Shown: positions 6,186 to 13,283, counted from the stretch's first letter. The stretch: 13,558 bases of DNA from an uncultured Collinsella sp. (GCA_902465105.1 CABQLM010000056.1:1-13558); one strand, 5' to 3'. Made by a program: numbers and translations. The notes: generated by a model not told the origin, from the letters alone.

Positions 6186-7187
6186 CTACGCCCGCAGGTC
6201 CTTTACGCTGGAACGCTCGACCAGCACGCCCGAGACAAGCGTACGGCTTCTGGAGCTCGGGGCTTCCAGCCCCGCAACGACCTCGTTGAGCGCACGGATG
6301 CCCAGCTCGCGGTGGCGAAACTTCACCGATGTCAGAATCGAGTTGGGAATCGTCTTGTAGAGCTCATCGTCGAAGCCGATCACGGACACATCATCGGGCA
6401 CACTGAGCCCTTTGTCACGTAGAGCCACCATCACGCCGTTTGCCATGCAGTCGTTAGCAGCGAGGACCGCCGTGCAATCGGGTTTATCGGCAAGCACAAG
6501 GCCCGCGGCATAACCACTGTCCGCATTCCAATCGCCTTGCAGAGGCTCGGGCGGCTCAATGCCACGCGCCTCGAGCGCCGCACGCCAACCTTTCATACGG
6601 CACTGGCTCGACAGCGACTCTTTCTTACCCGAAACGAAATACACGTTCTTGTGCCCGTGATTCAAGAAGTACTCGCACGCTATGCGCGCGCCGCCCTCTT
6701 GGTCGTCACTGACGGTGGAGCAGGTAGGATGCTCCATCGGCGTGATAATCACCGTCTTGAGGTCTTTCGGAGCCTCAAAGGTATCAAAGTCATCGACCAT
6801 CTGACGCAGGTTGAAGATCATGCCATCAACAGGCAGCTGCGACATTCTGCGCGCCGCATCGGCAAGGGTCATCTTCTCCCCTGCGCACTTCTTAATCATC
6901 GTGAGCGCAAAGCCGCGTTCTTCGGCGGCATCGGCGATGCCGTCAATCATATCCACGGCACCGCCTGACAAGTGAAACAGCACGACGCCAATGCACCCGT
7001 AACGGCCCAACTTGAGTGAACGCGCGGCAAAGTTGGTTCGAAACCCGAGCGCCTCCATGGCAGCATGGACCCTATCGCGCGTCGACTCGCGCACGCTATC
7101 GGGCTCGTTGATCACGCGCGACACCGTCTTGAGAGAAACGCCCGCGGCAACTGCCACATCGTTCATTGAGACATTTTTCTTGTCCAT
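6186..7187 (-). CDS. LacI-family transcriptional regulator 2
   Basis: Paralogue of the regulator at 1228-2232 and probable local repressor of the divergent EIICB 2 / lacG 2 operon. It is 333 residues from the chosen ATG (7185-7187). The helix-turn-helix is at about residues 7-24 (SMNDVAVAAGVSLKTVSR), with the hinge at about 48-58 (LGFRTNFAARSL), then an effector-binding domain with VDGMIFNL, SGYAAGLVL, VLAANDCMANG and VSVIGFDDE. The frame is open further upstream to a TTG at 7265, but that extension is not typical of LacI proteins and overlaps a possible promoter. A GTG at 7196, five bases after GGAG, is a real alternative that adds only three residues. The recognition positions Leu-Lys differ from Glu-Gln in regulator 1, so the two probably read different operators. 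It has no obvious T-run terminator; the array begins 14 bp beyond its stop. Confidence 0.92.
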   Translation of the reverse strand: MDKKNVSMNDVAVAAGVSLKTVSRVINEPDSVRESTRDRVHAAMEALGFRTNFAARSLKLGRYGCIGVVLFHLSGGAVDMIDGIADAAEERGFALTMIKKCAGEKMTLADAARRMSQLPVDGMIFNLRQMVDDFDTFEAPKDLKTVIITPMEHPTCSTVSDDQEGGARIACEYFLNHGHKNVYFVSGKKESLSSQCRMKGWRAALEARGIEPPEPLQGDWNADSGYAAGLVLADKPDCTAVLAANDCMANGVMVALRDKGLSVPDDVSVIGFDDELYKTIPNSILTSVKFRHRELGIRALNEVVAGLEAPSSRSRTLVSGVLVERSSVKDLRA

Positions 7188-7238
7188 CGTTGCCACTACT
7201 TCTCCAGTCGGTTTTGCATCGCTTGTTTTTTGCGTTCT

Positions 7239-7265
7239 AGCATACACTACCTGCCCGACTGACAA
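7239..7265 (-). promoter_or_regulatory. Possible lacI 2 promoter
   Basis: On the minus strand TTGTCA (7265-7260) and TATGCT (7244-7239) are 15 bp apart, shorter than the ideal 17, and lead into the lacI 2 start at 7187. Weak, but it argues against translation starting at 7265. Confidence 0.3.
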
Positions 7266-7323
7266 ATCAGCCGTTTACCGGACAATATCGACCACTCACC
7301 CGTAAATCCTTGTTGCTCTTCCA

Positions 7324-7368
7324 GAAATGTCTTACGTTGTCATTAACGAAATGTCTTACGTTGTCATT
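7324..7368. promoter_or_regulatory. Tandem putative LacI 2 operators (perfect 21-bp direct repeat, period 24)
   Basis: GAAATGTCTTACGTTGTCATT occurs identically at 7324-7344 and 7348-7368. Each copy has palindromic ends (AATGnC and GnCATT) around an ACGT centre. Its right half ACGTTGTCATT matches O1 of the first operon (ACGTTGCCATT) at 10 of 11 bases. The pair lies 105-149 bp upstream of the EIICB 2 ATG. The rest of 7188-7472 holds no gene that I can see, and no clear -35/-10 pair for EIICB 2. Confidence 0.6.
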
Positions 7369-7472
7369 TCGCAATGCCTTCCTTAAGCAGGAAGGTTTCC
7401 GGGCAGTCCTGACCATCCATCGACGACCAGTTCCATCCACGTGCATCACGCATCAAGCAGCAAAGGAGCTCT

Positions 7473-9251
7473 ATGGACGCCATCGTAAAGATGCTCGAAA
7501 AGCATCAACCGTTCTTTGAGAAGATCTCGAGGAACATCTACCTCCAGGCCATCAAAGACGGATTCCTTGGGTGCATGCCAATCGTCCTCACCTCTTCGAT
7601 CTTCCTGTTGATCGCCACCCTTCCCGGCGTAGTCGGCATCACGCTGCCCCAGCCGCTCATCGACTGGTGCAACAAGCTGTACAACTTCACCATGGGCGTC
7701 ATGGGCATCATGGTCGCCGGCACCACTGCCAAGAACTTTACGGCTTCTATGAACCGTCGCATGCCCGCCGGCAAAGTGCTCAACGACGGTTCCACCATGG
7801 TGGCCGCCCAGTGCAGCATGCTGCTGCTCGCTGTTACGCAGTTCACCACCAAGTTCAACGGCTCCGAGCTTTCGGTCTTCGATTGCACCAGCATGGGTAC
7901 GCGCGGCCTGTTCTCGGCCTATATCGCCGCGTTCATTACCGTGTGGGTCTATAAGTTCTGCGTCTCGCGCGATCTGACCATTAAGCTGCCCAAGGAGGTC
8001 CCGGGCGCCATCGCTCAGAACTTCCGTGACATCATCCCCTTTGGCGGCGCCGTCATCATCTGCGGCATCATCGATGTCGTCGTGCGCAACCTCATAGGCG
8101 TTCCGTTCTCCGAGCTGCTTATCAAACTGCTCTCCCCGCTCTTTACCGCTGCAGAAACCTATCCTGGCCTTATCCTTATCCAGGCAGCCACCGCGTTCTT
8201 CTGGTTCATCGGCGTCCACGGCCCCTCGATTGTCCAGCCGGGCATCGACCCCATCCGTCTTGCCAACCAGGCCGAGAACCTGCAGGTTCTGCTGGCCGGT
8301 GGTCACCCCGCCCATTCCCTCACCTTTAACATGTCGCTCGTGGGTGAGTTCGGCGGCACCGGCGCCACGTTCATCGTGCCGCTTCTGCTGATTCTCTTTA
8401 TGAAGTCCAAGCAGCTCAAAGCTGTCGGTAAGGCCTCGATTGTTCCTGTTGCCTTCGCCGTCAACGAACCGCTGCTCTTTGGCGCGCCGATGATTCTTAA
8501 CCCCTACATGCTCATCCCCTTTGTTGCCGCCGGCTGCGTCAACGTAAGCGTTGCCAAGTTCTTTATCGACAATGTGGGCATGAACGGCTTCTCCTTCGTG
8601 GTGCCTTGGGCCACCCCCGCCCCCATCGGCATTTTCATCACCACGAACTTCCAGCTTATTGCCCTGGTGTTTGTCGCGATCATCATCTTGCTGGACGCCA
8701 TCATCTACCTGCCGTTCTTGAAGGCATACGATAAGCTGCTCTGCGACCAGGAGGCCGAGCGCGCCGCCGAGCTGGGTCTTGAATCCGATGGTGCTGCCAC
8801 CATCGCCGCCAGCACCCCTGCGCCCGCTGTCGAGCAGGCTACCGCTTCCGTCGAGACGACTGTTGCCGCCGCCGACAGCAAGCCTGTCGCCGACCAGCCC
8901 GAGCCCGCCGCCGACGCATCCGCCAAGAAGGATGTCGACGGCCTGAAGGTCCTCGTCCTGTGCGCCGGCGCCGGCACCTCTGCCATGCTCGCCAACGCCA
9001 TCAAGGAAGGTGCTGCGCAGACCGGAGAGAATATTGCTTCCTCCGCAGGCGCCTATGGCCAGCACACTGCCATCATGGATCAGTACGACGTTATCGTGCT
9101 TGCCCCGCAAGTCCGTAGCTACTACAACGACATGAAGGCCGACACCGATCGCCTGGGCATTAAGCTGCTCGCCCCGCGCGGTAAGGAATATATCGACCTT
9201 ACTCGCGACCCCGCTGGCGCCATTAAGTGGCTCCGCGAGAACCTCGACTAG
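7473..9251 (+). CDS. lacE: PTS lactose/cellobiose-family EIICB permease 2
   Basis: Paralogue of the permease at 2567-4333 with the same layout, 592 residues. The EIIC domain covers about residues 1-420, with IGVHGPSIVQP (His249) and NEPLLF (Glu332). An Ala/Pro/Thr-rich linker covers about 430-488. The EIIB domain covers about 490-592, with KVLVLCAGAGTSAMLANAI carrying the phosphorylated Cys497, then YDVIVLAPQVRSYY. The start is supported by AAAGGAG four bases upstream. The linker is richer in Pro/Thr/Val and less acidic than in permease 1, and the two sequences have diverged along their whole length, so this is an old duplication and not a recent copy. It is followed after 76 bp by lacG 2 and has no EIIA of its own. 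Substrate preference may differ from permease 1: the segment after GPSIVQP reads GIDPIRLANQAENL here, against AIAAALVANMTDNL in permease 1. Confidence 0.93.
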   Translation: MDAIVKMLEKHQPFFEKISRNIYLQAIKDGFLGCMPIVLTSSIFLLIATLPGVVGITLPQPLIDWCNKLYNFTMGVMGIMVAGTTAKNFTASMNRRMPAGKVLNDGSTMVAAQCSMLLLAVTQFTTKFNGSELSVFDCTSMGTRGLFSAYIAAFITVWVYKFCVSRDLTIKLPKEVPGAIAQNFRDIIPFGGAVIICGIIDVVVRNLIGVPFSELLIKLLSPLFTAAETYPGLILIQAATAFFWFIGVHGPSIVQPGIDPIRLANQAENLQVLLAGGHPAHSLTFNMSLVGEFGGTGATFIVPLLLILFMKSKQLKAVGKASIVPVAFAVNEPLLFGAPMILNPYMLIPFVAAGCVNVSVAKFFIDNVGMNGFSFVVPWATPAPIGIFITTNFQLIALVFVAIIILLDAIIYLPFLKAYDKLLCDQEAERAAELGLESDGAATIAASTPAPAVEQATASVETTVAAADSKPVADQPEPAADASAKKDVDGLKVLVLCAGAGTSAMLANAIKEGAAQTGENIASSAGAYGQHTAIMDQYDVIVLAPQVRSYYNDMKADTDRLGIKLLAPRGKEYIDLTRDPAGAIKWLRENLD

Positions 9252-9266
9252 TTTCCTCCCTCTGTT

Positions 9267-9293
9267 GGTGCCCGGATCCCCTGTTCGGGCACC
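9267..9293 (+). promoter_or_regulatory. Intra-operon hairpin between EIICB 2 and lacG 2
   Basis: GGTGCCCG (9267-9274) pairs perfectly with CGGGCACC (9286-9293) around an 11-nt loop and is followed by TCTCCCTATT, too poor in T for a full terminator. Same location as the hairpin at 4345-4374 but unrelated sequence, which points to a conserved role in setting permease-to-hydrolase expression. Confidence 0.55.
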
Positions 9294-9327
9294 TCTCCCT
9301 ATTCGATTCCCACAGAAAGGATGACTC

Positions 9328-10749
9328 ATGACCAACCCCATGCAGTTCCCCGACGGCTTTGTGTTTGGCGGCGCCACTGCTGCTTACCAGGTTGAGGGCG
9401 AGACCCGTACGCACGGCAAGGGCAAAGTGCCCTGGGACGATTTCCTGGCAGCCCAGGGTCGCTTCTCCCCCGACCCCGCAAGCGATTTCTACAACAAGTA
9501 CCCGGTCGATATCGACCTGTGCCAGCGCTTCGGAATCAACGGTATCCGCGTCTCCATCGCTTGGAGCCGCATCTTCCCCAACGGCACTGGCGAGATCAAC
9601 CCCGAGGGTGTCGCCTTCTATCACGAGCTCTTTGCCACCTGCAATAAAGCCGGCGTTATCCCCTATGTCACGCTCGATCACTTTGATACGCCCGAGGCCT
9701 TTTACCAGAACGGCGGCGAGGGCTTCCTGACGCGCACGACGATCGACGCCTTTGTCGAGTACGCCAAGTTCTGCTTTGCCGAGTTCACCGAGGTCAAGCA
9801 CTGGTTTACCTTTAACGAGATTCCCGCGACCGCCGAGGGCAGCTTTATCGTCGGCAACTGGCCGCACGGCGAGAAGTATCGCCTGGACAAGGCCTTCCAG
9901 CTCATGCACAACATGATGGTGGCCCATGCCAAGGCTGTCGTCGCCTTCCATGAGGGCGGCTTTGAGGGCGAGATCGGCATTGTCCAGAACCTGGAGCCCA
10001 AGTATCCCCTCGACCCCAACAGCGCTGCCGACTGCGAGGCAGCTCGCATGGCCGACGTCATCAACAACCGCTGGGTACTCGACGCTACCTTCCGCGGCCA
10101 CTATGCAGCCGACACCATGGAGGCTGCGACCAAGCTGGCCCATATCGCCGGCGGCAAGCTCGACGTCCGCGACGAGGACATCGCCGCGCTGACCGCCGCG
10201 CTCCCCTACAACGATTGTCTGGGCGTCAACACCTACAAGTGCCAGTTCCTGCGTGCCGCCGAGGGCGAAAACGACATCAACCACAATGGCACCGGCGACA
10301 AGGGCTCCTCGCGCTGGTTCCTCAAGGGCGTTGGTGAGGCATGCGTGCGCGAAGGCGTACCCACCACCGATTGGGACTGGATTATCTATCCCGAGGGCCT
10401 CTACGACCTGCTGCTGCGCATTAAGAACGATTACCCCAACTACAAGAAGATTTACATCACCGAGAACGGCATGGGCTATAAGGACGACTTTGAGGACGGC
10501 TTTATCGACGACGCCCCTCGCATCGACTACATGCGCCAGCATCTCGCGTGGATCCTCAAGGCAATCGACGGCGGCGTGAACGTCGACGGTTACTTTGTGT
10601 GGTCGCTGCAGGACCAGTTCTCCTGGACCAACGGCTACAACAAGCGCTATGGCCTGTTCTACATCGACTTTGAGACCCAGAAGCGCTATCCCAAGGCGAG
10701 CGCGTACTGGTACAAGAACGTCGCGGAGACCGGCCTGCTTATGGCCTAG
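9328..10749 (+). CDS. lacG: GH1 6-phospho-beta-galactosidase 2
   Basis: Paralogue of the enzyme at 4400-5839, 473 residues, cytoplasmic, hydrolysing the 6-phospho-beta-galactoside made by permease 2. The acid/base is Glu164 (TFNEI), the nucleophile Glu379 (YITENGMGY), and the phosphate loop SWTNGYNKRY gives Ser432, Lys439 and Tyr441. Trp433 supports galacto specificity. It has an AGAAAGG ribosome-binding site; an overlapping ATG seven bases upstream (9321) is out of frame. One oddity: the substrate-pocket motif reads LDHFDTP where paralogue 1 and LacG read LHHFDTP. The conserved second His is kept, but Asp replaces the first. With the different region after the acid/base (IPATAEGSFIVGN against IWADASNTYIEGT in paralogue 1), this suggests a different aglycone or substrate preference. 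It is the last gene of its operon and is followed by a strong terminator. Confidence 0.93.
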   Translation: MTNPMQFPDGFVFGGATAAYQVEGETRTHGKGKVPWDDFLAAQGRFSPDPASDFYNKYPVDIDLCQRFGINGIRVSIAWSRIFPNGTGEINPEGVAFYHELFATCNKAGVIPYVTLDHFDTPEAFYQNGGEGFLTRTTIDAFVEYAKFCFAEFTEVKHWFTFNEIPATAEGSFIVGNWPHGEKYRLDKAFQLMHNMMVAHAKAVVAFHEGGFEGEIGIVQNLEPKYPLDPNSAADCEAARMADVINNRWVLDATFRGHYAADTMEAATKLAHIAGGKLDVRDEDIAALTAALPYNDCLGVNTYKCQFLRAAEGENDINHNGTGDKGSSRWFLKGVGEACVREGVPTTDWDWIIYPEGLYDLLLRIKNDYPNYKKIYITENGMGYKDDFEDGFIDDAPRIDYMRQHLAWILKAIDGGVNVDGYFVWSLQDQFSWTNGYNKRYGLFYIDFETQKRYPKASAYWYKNVAETGLLMA

Positions 10750-10771
10750 TTTCGCCGCATACCCCCTTGTC

Positions 10772-10819
10772 GGCCGCATACGAATCCCTCCACGGGTTCG
10801 CATGCGGCCTTTTTGTTTT
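10772..10819 (+). terminator. Strong intrinsic terminator of operon 2
   Basis: GGCCGCATACGAA (10772-10784) pairs with TTCGCATGCGGCC (10797-10809) with a single internal mismatch, followed by TTTTTGTTTT (10810-10819). It starts 23 bp after the lacG 2 stop and precedes hairpin array B. Confidence 0.93.
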
Positions 10820-10839
10820 GGCTCGGCCCGTGCAGGTCG

Positions 10840-11143
10840 TTTGTCTCGATTCGTAACATGTAGCCGAGTATTTCGGCCCTAGCTGTTACAGATCGAGACA
10901 AACAGAACGCCCGAGCAGAAACATCTCAATCTGTAACATGTAGACCACTTTTGACCGTCTAGTTGTTACAGATCAAGACAAACGGAATAAGCCAGACCGA
11001 ATTGTCTAAATCTGTAACATTAAAACCGGTTTTGGATGTCTGGTTGTTACAGATTGAGATAAACGCACAGGACAATCCTCTTAATCTCGATCTGTAACAT
11101 CTGGCTGATGATTTCGCCCCTACTTGTTACAGGTTGAGACAAT
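10840..11143. repeat. Hairpin array B: four 63-nt palindromic units, period 80/81 bp
   Basis: Units are 10840-10902, 10920-10982, 11001-11063 and 11081-11143, each exactly 63 nt with 19-nt arms and a 25-nt loop, as in array A. Spacers are 17, 18 and 17 nt. The first three units correspond in order to the three of array A: unit 4 resembles unit 1 (55 of 63 bases), unit 5 shares the altered left-arm start of unit 2, and unit 6 has exactly the left arm of unit 3 (ATTGTCTAAATCTGTAACA). Loops differ, but each can still form an inner pairing; unit 4 has GCCGA with TCGGC and unit 5 has TAGAC with GTCTA. The array lies between the operon 2 terminator and the converging DeoR-type gene. In 11144-11260 I see only a GTCCCCATTT word and no gene, so 10750-11260 is otherwise empty. 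Confidence 0.9.
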
Positions 11144-11260
11144 TTGATAGCGGAGTCCCCATTTACGTGTCATATTGCGTAGCACTGACGCGCCGATTCC
11201 CCACAACGACAGAGGGCAAAAGTCCTCCCGCAGCGCCTGTTAGCAATCCCGTAGCGCTAG

Positions 11261-12025
11261 TTAACAAATGATCTGCGTGTGCTCCTCGATGGCGGCGCGG
11301 TCCTCGGCAGCGATACCCGGTTCGCACACCACGGCGTCCAAGCTGTCCAGGCGGCAGAAGGTGTAGAAGTCGCGCTTGCCGATTTTGCTGGAATCGGCGA
11401 TCAGGTAGCGCGAGTCTGCCTTGCTAAAGGCGAGCTGCTGGATACGGCCCTCGTCCATGTTGGACGTAGATACGTCACCGTCCAAGATGCCGTTGGCACC
11501 GATAAACGCCGCATCGATGCCCAGCGCACGCAGGGTATCCTCGGCCGTTGGTCCCACAAAAGCGGCGGTGCGGCGACGGTACATACCGCCCACGAGGCAC
11601 AGGTCGCAGTCTTCGCGCGCCTCAAGCAGGTTAAACACCGAAAGCGAATTGGTCACAATGCGCAGGCGAAACGCCGGCAGCATCGAGGCCATCTGCTCCA
11701 CCGTAGTACCCGTGCCCAAAAAGATGGTCGAGCCTTCCTCGATAAGCTCCACAGCATGGCGCGCAATCTGCAGCTTTTCCTCGGCATGCTTAGTGCGCTT
11801 TTCGCTGTGCGAATACTCGCGGCGCAACATAGCGTGGGGACGGCCCTGTGCGCTACGGGCTCCTCCGTGCACGCGTTCAATCTCGCCCAGGCTCGCAAGT
11901 TCTTCGAGGTCGCGGCGAATCGTCATGTCCGAAACGCCCAGCGCATCCGAAATCTCCTTAACCGAGACCGTACCCTGCTCTTCGAGCAGCTGACGAACCT
12001 TATCCTGTCGCTCTGCCTTAATCAC
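11261..12025 (-). CDS. DeoR/GlpR-family repressor, LacR-like
   Basis: DNA-binding regulator expected to respond to a sugar phosphate. It is 254 residues, the family norm. The N-terminal winged helix at about residues 5-57 has the DeoR signature VSVKEISDALGVSDMTIRR followed by DLEELASLGEIERVHGGARS. The C-terminal sensor domain carries EEGSTIFLGTGTTVEQMA, the phosphosugar-binding GTGTT loop, then IVTNSLSVF, GGMYRR, AFIGANGI and ADSSKIG. The stretch SHSEKRTKHAEEKLQIA followed by EEGSTIFLG resembles the lactose repressor LacR of lactococci as I remember it; LacR responds to tagatose-6-phosphate, which fits this locus. The start is a GTG (12025) with GAGGA upstream. It converges on lacG 2, is divergent from galM, and has no obvious terminator of its own before array B. 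GlpR or FruR-like roles cannot be excluded. Confidence 0.88.
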   Translation of the reverse strand: MIKAERQDKVRQLLEEQGTVSVKEISDALGVSDMTIRRDLEELASLGEIERVHGGARSAQGRPHAMLRREYSHSEKRTKHAEEKLQIARHAVELIEEGSTIFLGTGTTVEQMASMLPAFRLRIVTNSLSVFNLLEAREDCDLCLVGGMYRRRTAAFVGPTAEDTLRALGIDAAFIGANGILDGDVSTSNMDEGRIQQLAFSKADSRYLIADSSKIGKRDFYTFCRLDSLDAVVCEPGIAAEDRAAIEEHTQIIC

Positions 12026-12230
12026 GATGAATCCTCGCCGTTCTTTGCGCGCATATCATTCAAACAGTAACGAACAAATTGTATCAGACTCGTACGCGTC
12101 AAAAATGAACGCCCGCACAGTTCCAATCATCACTTTTTTGAGAAAAATACCCCTGCTTTAGTGGGGTGTAGTGATAATCTCGCCTGTTCGCGCTACAGTT
12201 TGTCCGAAATACCTCGATGTTAGGAACCAA
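12026..12230. promoter_or_regulatory. Divergent control region of the DeoR-type gene and galM
   Basis: This 205-bp gap must hold promoters for both directions. Visible elements are a GATAAT at 12173-12178, which could be a -10 for galM but has no good -35, and a small hairpin, ACCCC (12149-12153) with GGGGT (12163-12167). No clear operator was found. Confidence 0.35.
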
Positions 12231-13283
12231 ATGATCACTTCCGAGCTTTTCGGCACCGCGCCGTGCGGCACTCCCGTTCATCGTTACACCCTCAACGGGC
12301 CCGAGATCTGCGTTCGCATTATGGACTATGGCGCCACCGTGCTTGGCATCGATGTGCCCGACATCCCTGGCAACGTGTGCGATGTGGTGCTGGGCTTCGA
12401 TAGGCTCGAGGATTACTTTGACAACCCCGCCTGCTTTGGCGCGACCATCGGCCCTGTGGCCAACCGCACTGCGGGTGCCACGATCACCATTGACGGCACG
12501 GACTGGCATATGCCAGCCAACGAAGGCGTCAACAACCTGCACAGCGATCTTGAGCACGGCCTGCACAAGCGCGTGTGGGACGTTGAACTCGACGAGTTCC
12601 ACAACGCCGTGCGCATGACCACCTCGCTTGAGGATGGCGAACTGGGCCTGCCCGGCAACCGTACGTTTACGGCCGTGTTTACCGTTACGCGCACCGGCGT
12701 CTTTCGCATCGAGTATGGCTGCGAGAGCGACCGCGCCACCTACGTGTCCATGACCAACCACACGTACTTTAACCTTGCCGGTCATAACGCCGGCATGGAC
12801 TGCGAACATTTCTTTGTTGCCAACGCCGCTCACTACCTGCCCATTAACGAGCAGAACATTCCCACCGGCGAAATCGCTCCGGTCGAGGGCACGCCGTTTG
12901 ACTTCCGTGAGCTGCGCCCCGTCGCACCCGGCATGGAGGCAGACGACCCGCAGATTAAGCAGGCCCGTGGCTACGATCACTGTCTGTGCATCGATGGCTA
13001 TCAGTACGGCCGCAACCTGCGCCGCGCGCTGCACGTCGAGGAGATGTGGACCGGTCGTGAGCTGGACTACTACACCACCGCCCCGGGCGTGCAGCTCTAC
13101 ACCGGCAACTGGCTTAGCGACGAGCACGCCAAGGACGATGCCAACTACGACTGGGGCGCCGGCTTTGCTCTCGAGGCCGAGATGTATCCCGATACGCCGC
13201 ACCACCCGCTGTTCCCGCAGGGCATTGTGGGCCCGGGTCACCCCTACGGCAATGTGATTGAATATCACTTTATGAGGCACTAA
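12231..13283 (+). CDS. galM: Galactose mutarotase (aldose 1-epimerase)
   Basis: Cytoplasmic enzyme interconverting the alpha and beta anomers of aldoses, supplying the right anomer of sugars released from beta-galactosides. It is 350 residues, the usual GalM length. Expected active-site residues are present: Asn78-Arg79 in GPVANRTAG, His104 in NNLHS, His177 in TNHTYFNLAG, Asp249 in GYDHC and the catalytic Glu315 in FALEAEMYPD. The ATG at 12231 was chosen because TTAGGA lies six bases upstream and the homologous fold begins near it. A GTG at 12171 in the same frame would add 20 residues with no ribosome-binding site or family support. It is divergent from the DeoR-type regulator, monocistronic, and closed by a strong terminator. 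Its position next to two lacEG operons suggests a role in lactose use, although the PTS route yields galactose-6-phosphate and free glucose, not free galactose. Confidence 0.94.
   Translation: MITSELFGTAPCGTPVHRYTLNGPEICVRIMDYGATVLGIDVPDIPGNVCDVVLGFDRLEDYFDNPACFGATIGPVANRTAGATITIDGTDWHMPANEGVNNLHSDLEHGLHKRVWDVELDEFHNAVRMTTSLEDGELGLPGNRTFTAVFTVTRTGVFRIEYGCESDRATYVSMTNHTYFNLAGHNAGMDCEHFFVANAAHYLPINEQNIPTGEIAPVEGTPFDFRELRPVAPGMEADDPQIKQARGYDHCLCIDGYQYGRNLRRALHVEEMWTGRELDYYTTAPGVQLYTGNWLSDEHAKDDANYDWGAGFALEAEMYPDTPHHPLFPQGIVGPGHPYGNVIEYHFMRH

Noticed and set aside
7188..7265. N-terminal extension of regulator 2 from a TTG codon
   Set aside because: It has no ribosome-binding site, is not LacI-like and overlaps a possible promoter; the ATG at 7187 or the GTG at 7196 fits the family.
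7446..9377. 643-residue minus-strand open frame over EIICB 2, and the similar 419-residue one at 2885-4144
   Set aside because: Low-complexity Gly/Asp/Val-rich shadows of the permease genes; no family features.
9223..10803. 526-residue minus-strand open frame
   Set aside because: Antisense shadow of lacG 2, in the same relative frame as the shadow over lacG 1.
10840..11143. Integron attC sites
   Set aside because: The units are tandem hairpins of similar size, but there are no cassette ORFs between them and the arm ends do not fit the attC core pattern (GTTRRRY).
12171..12230. N-terminal extension of GalM from a GTG codon
   Set aside because: It has no ribosome-binding site and is absent from the family; the ATG at 12231 has TTAGGA at good spacing.
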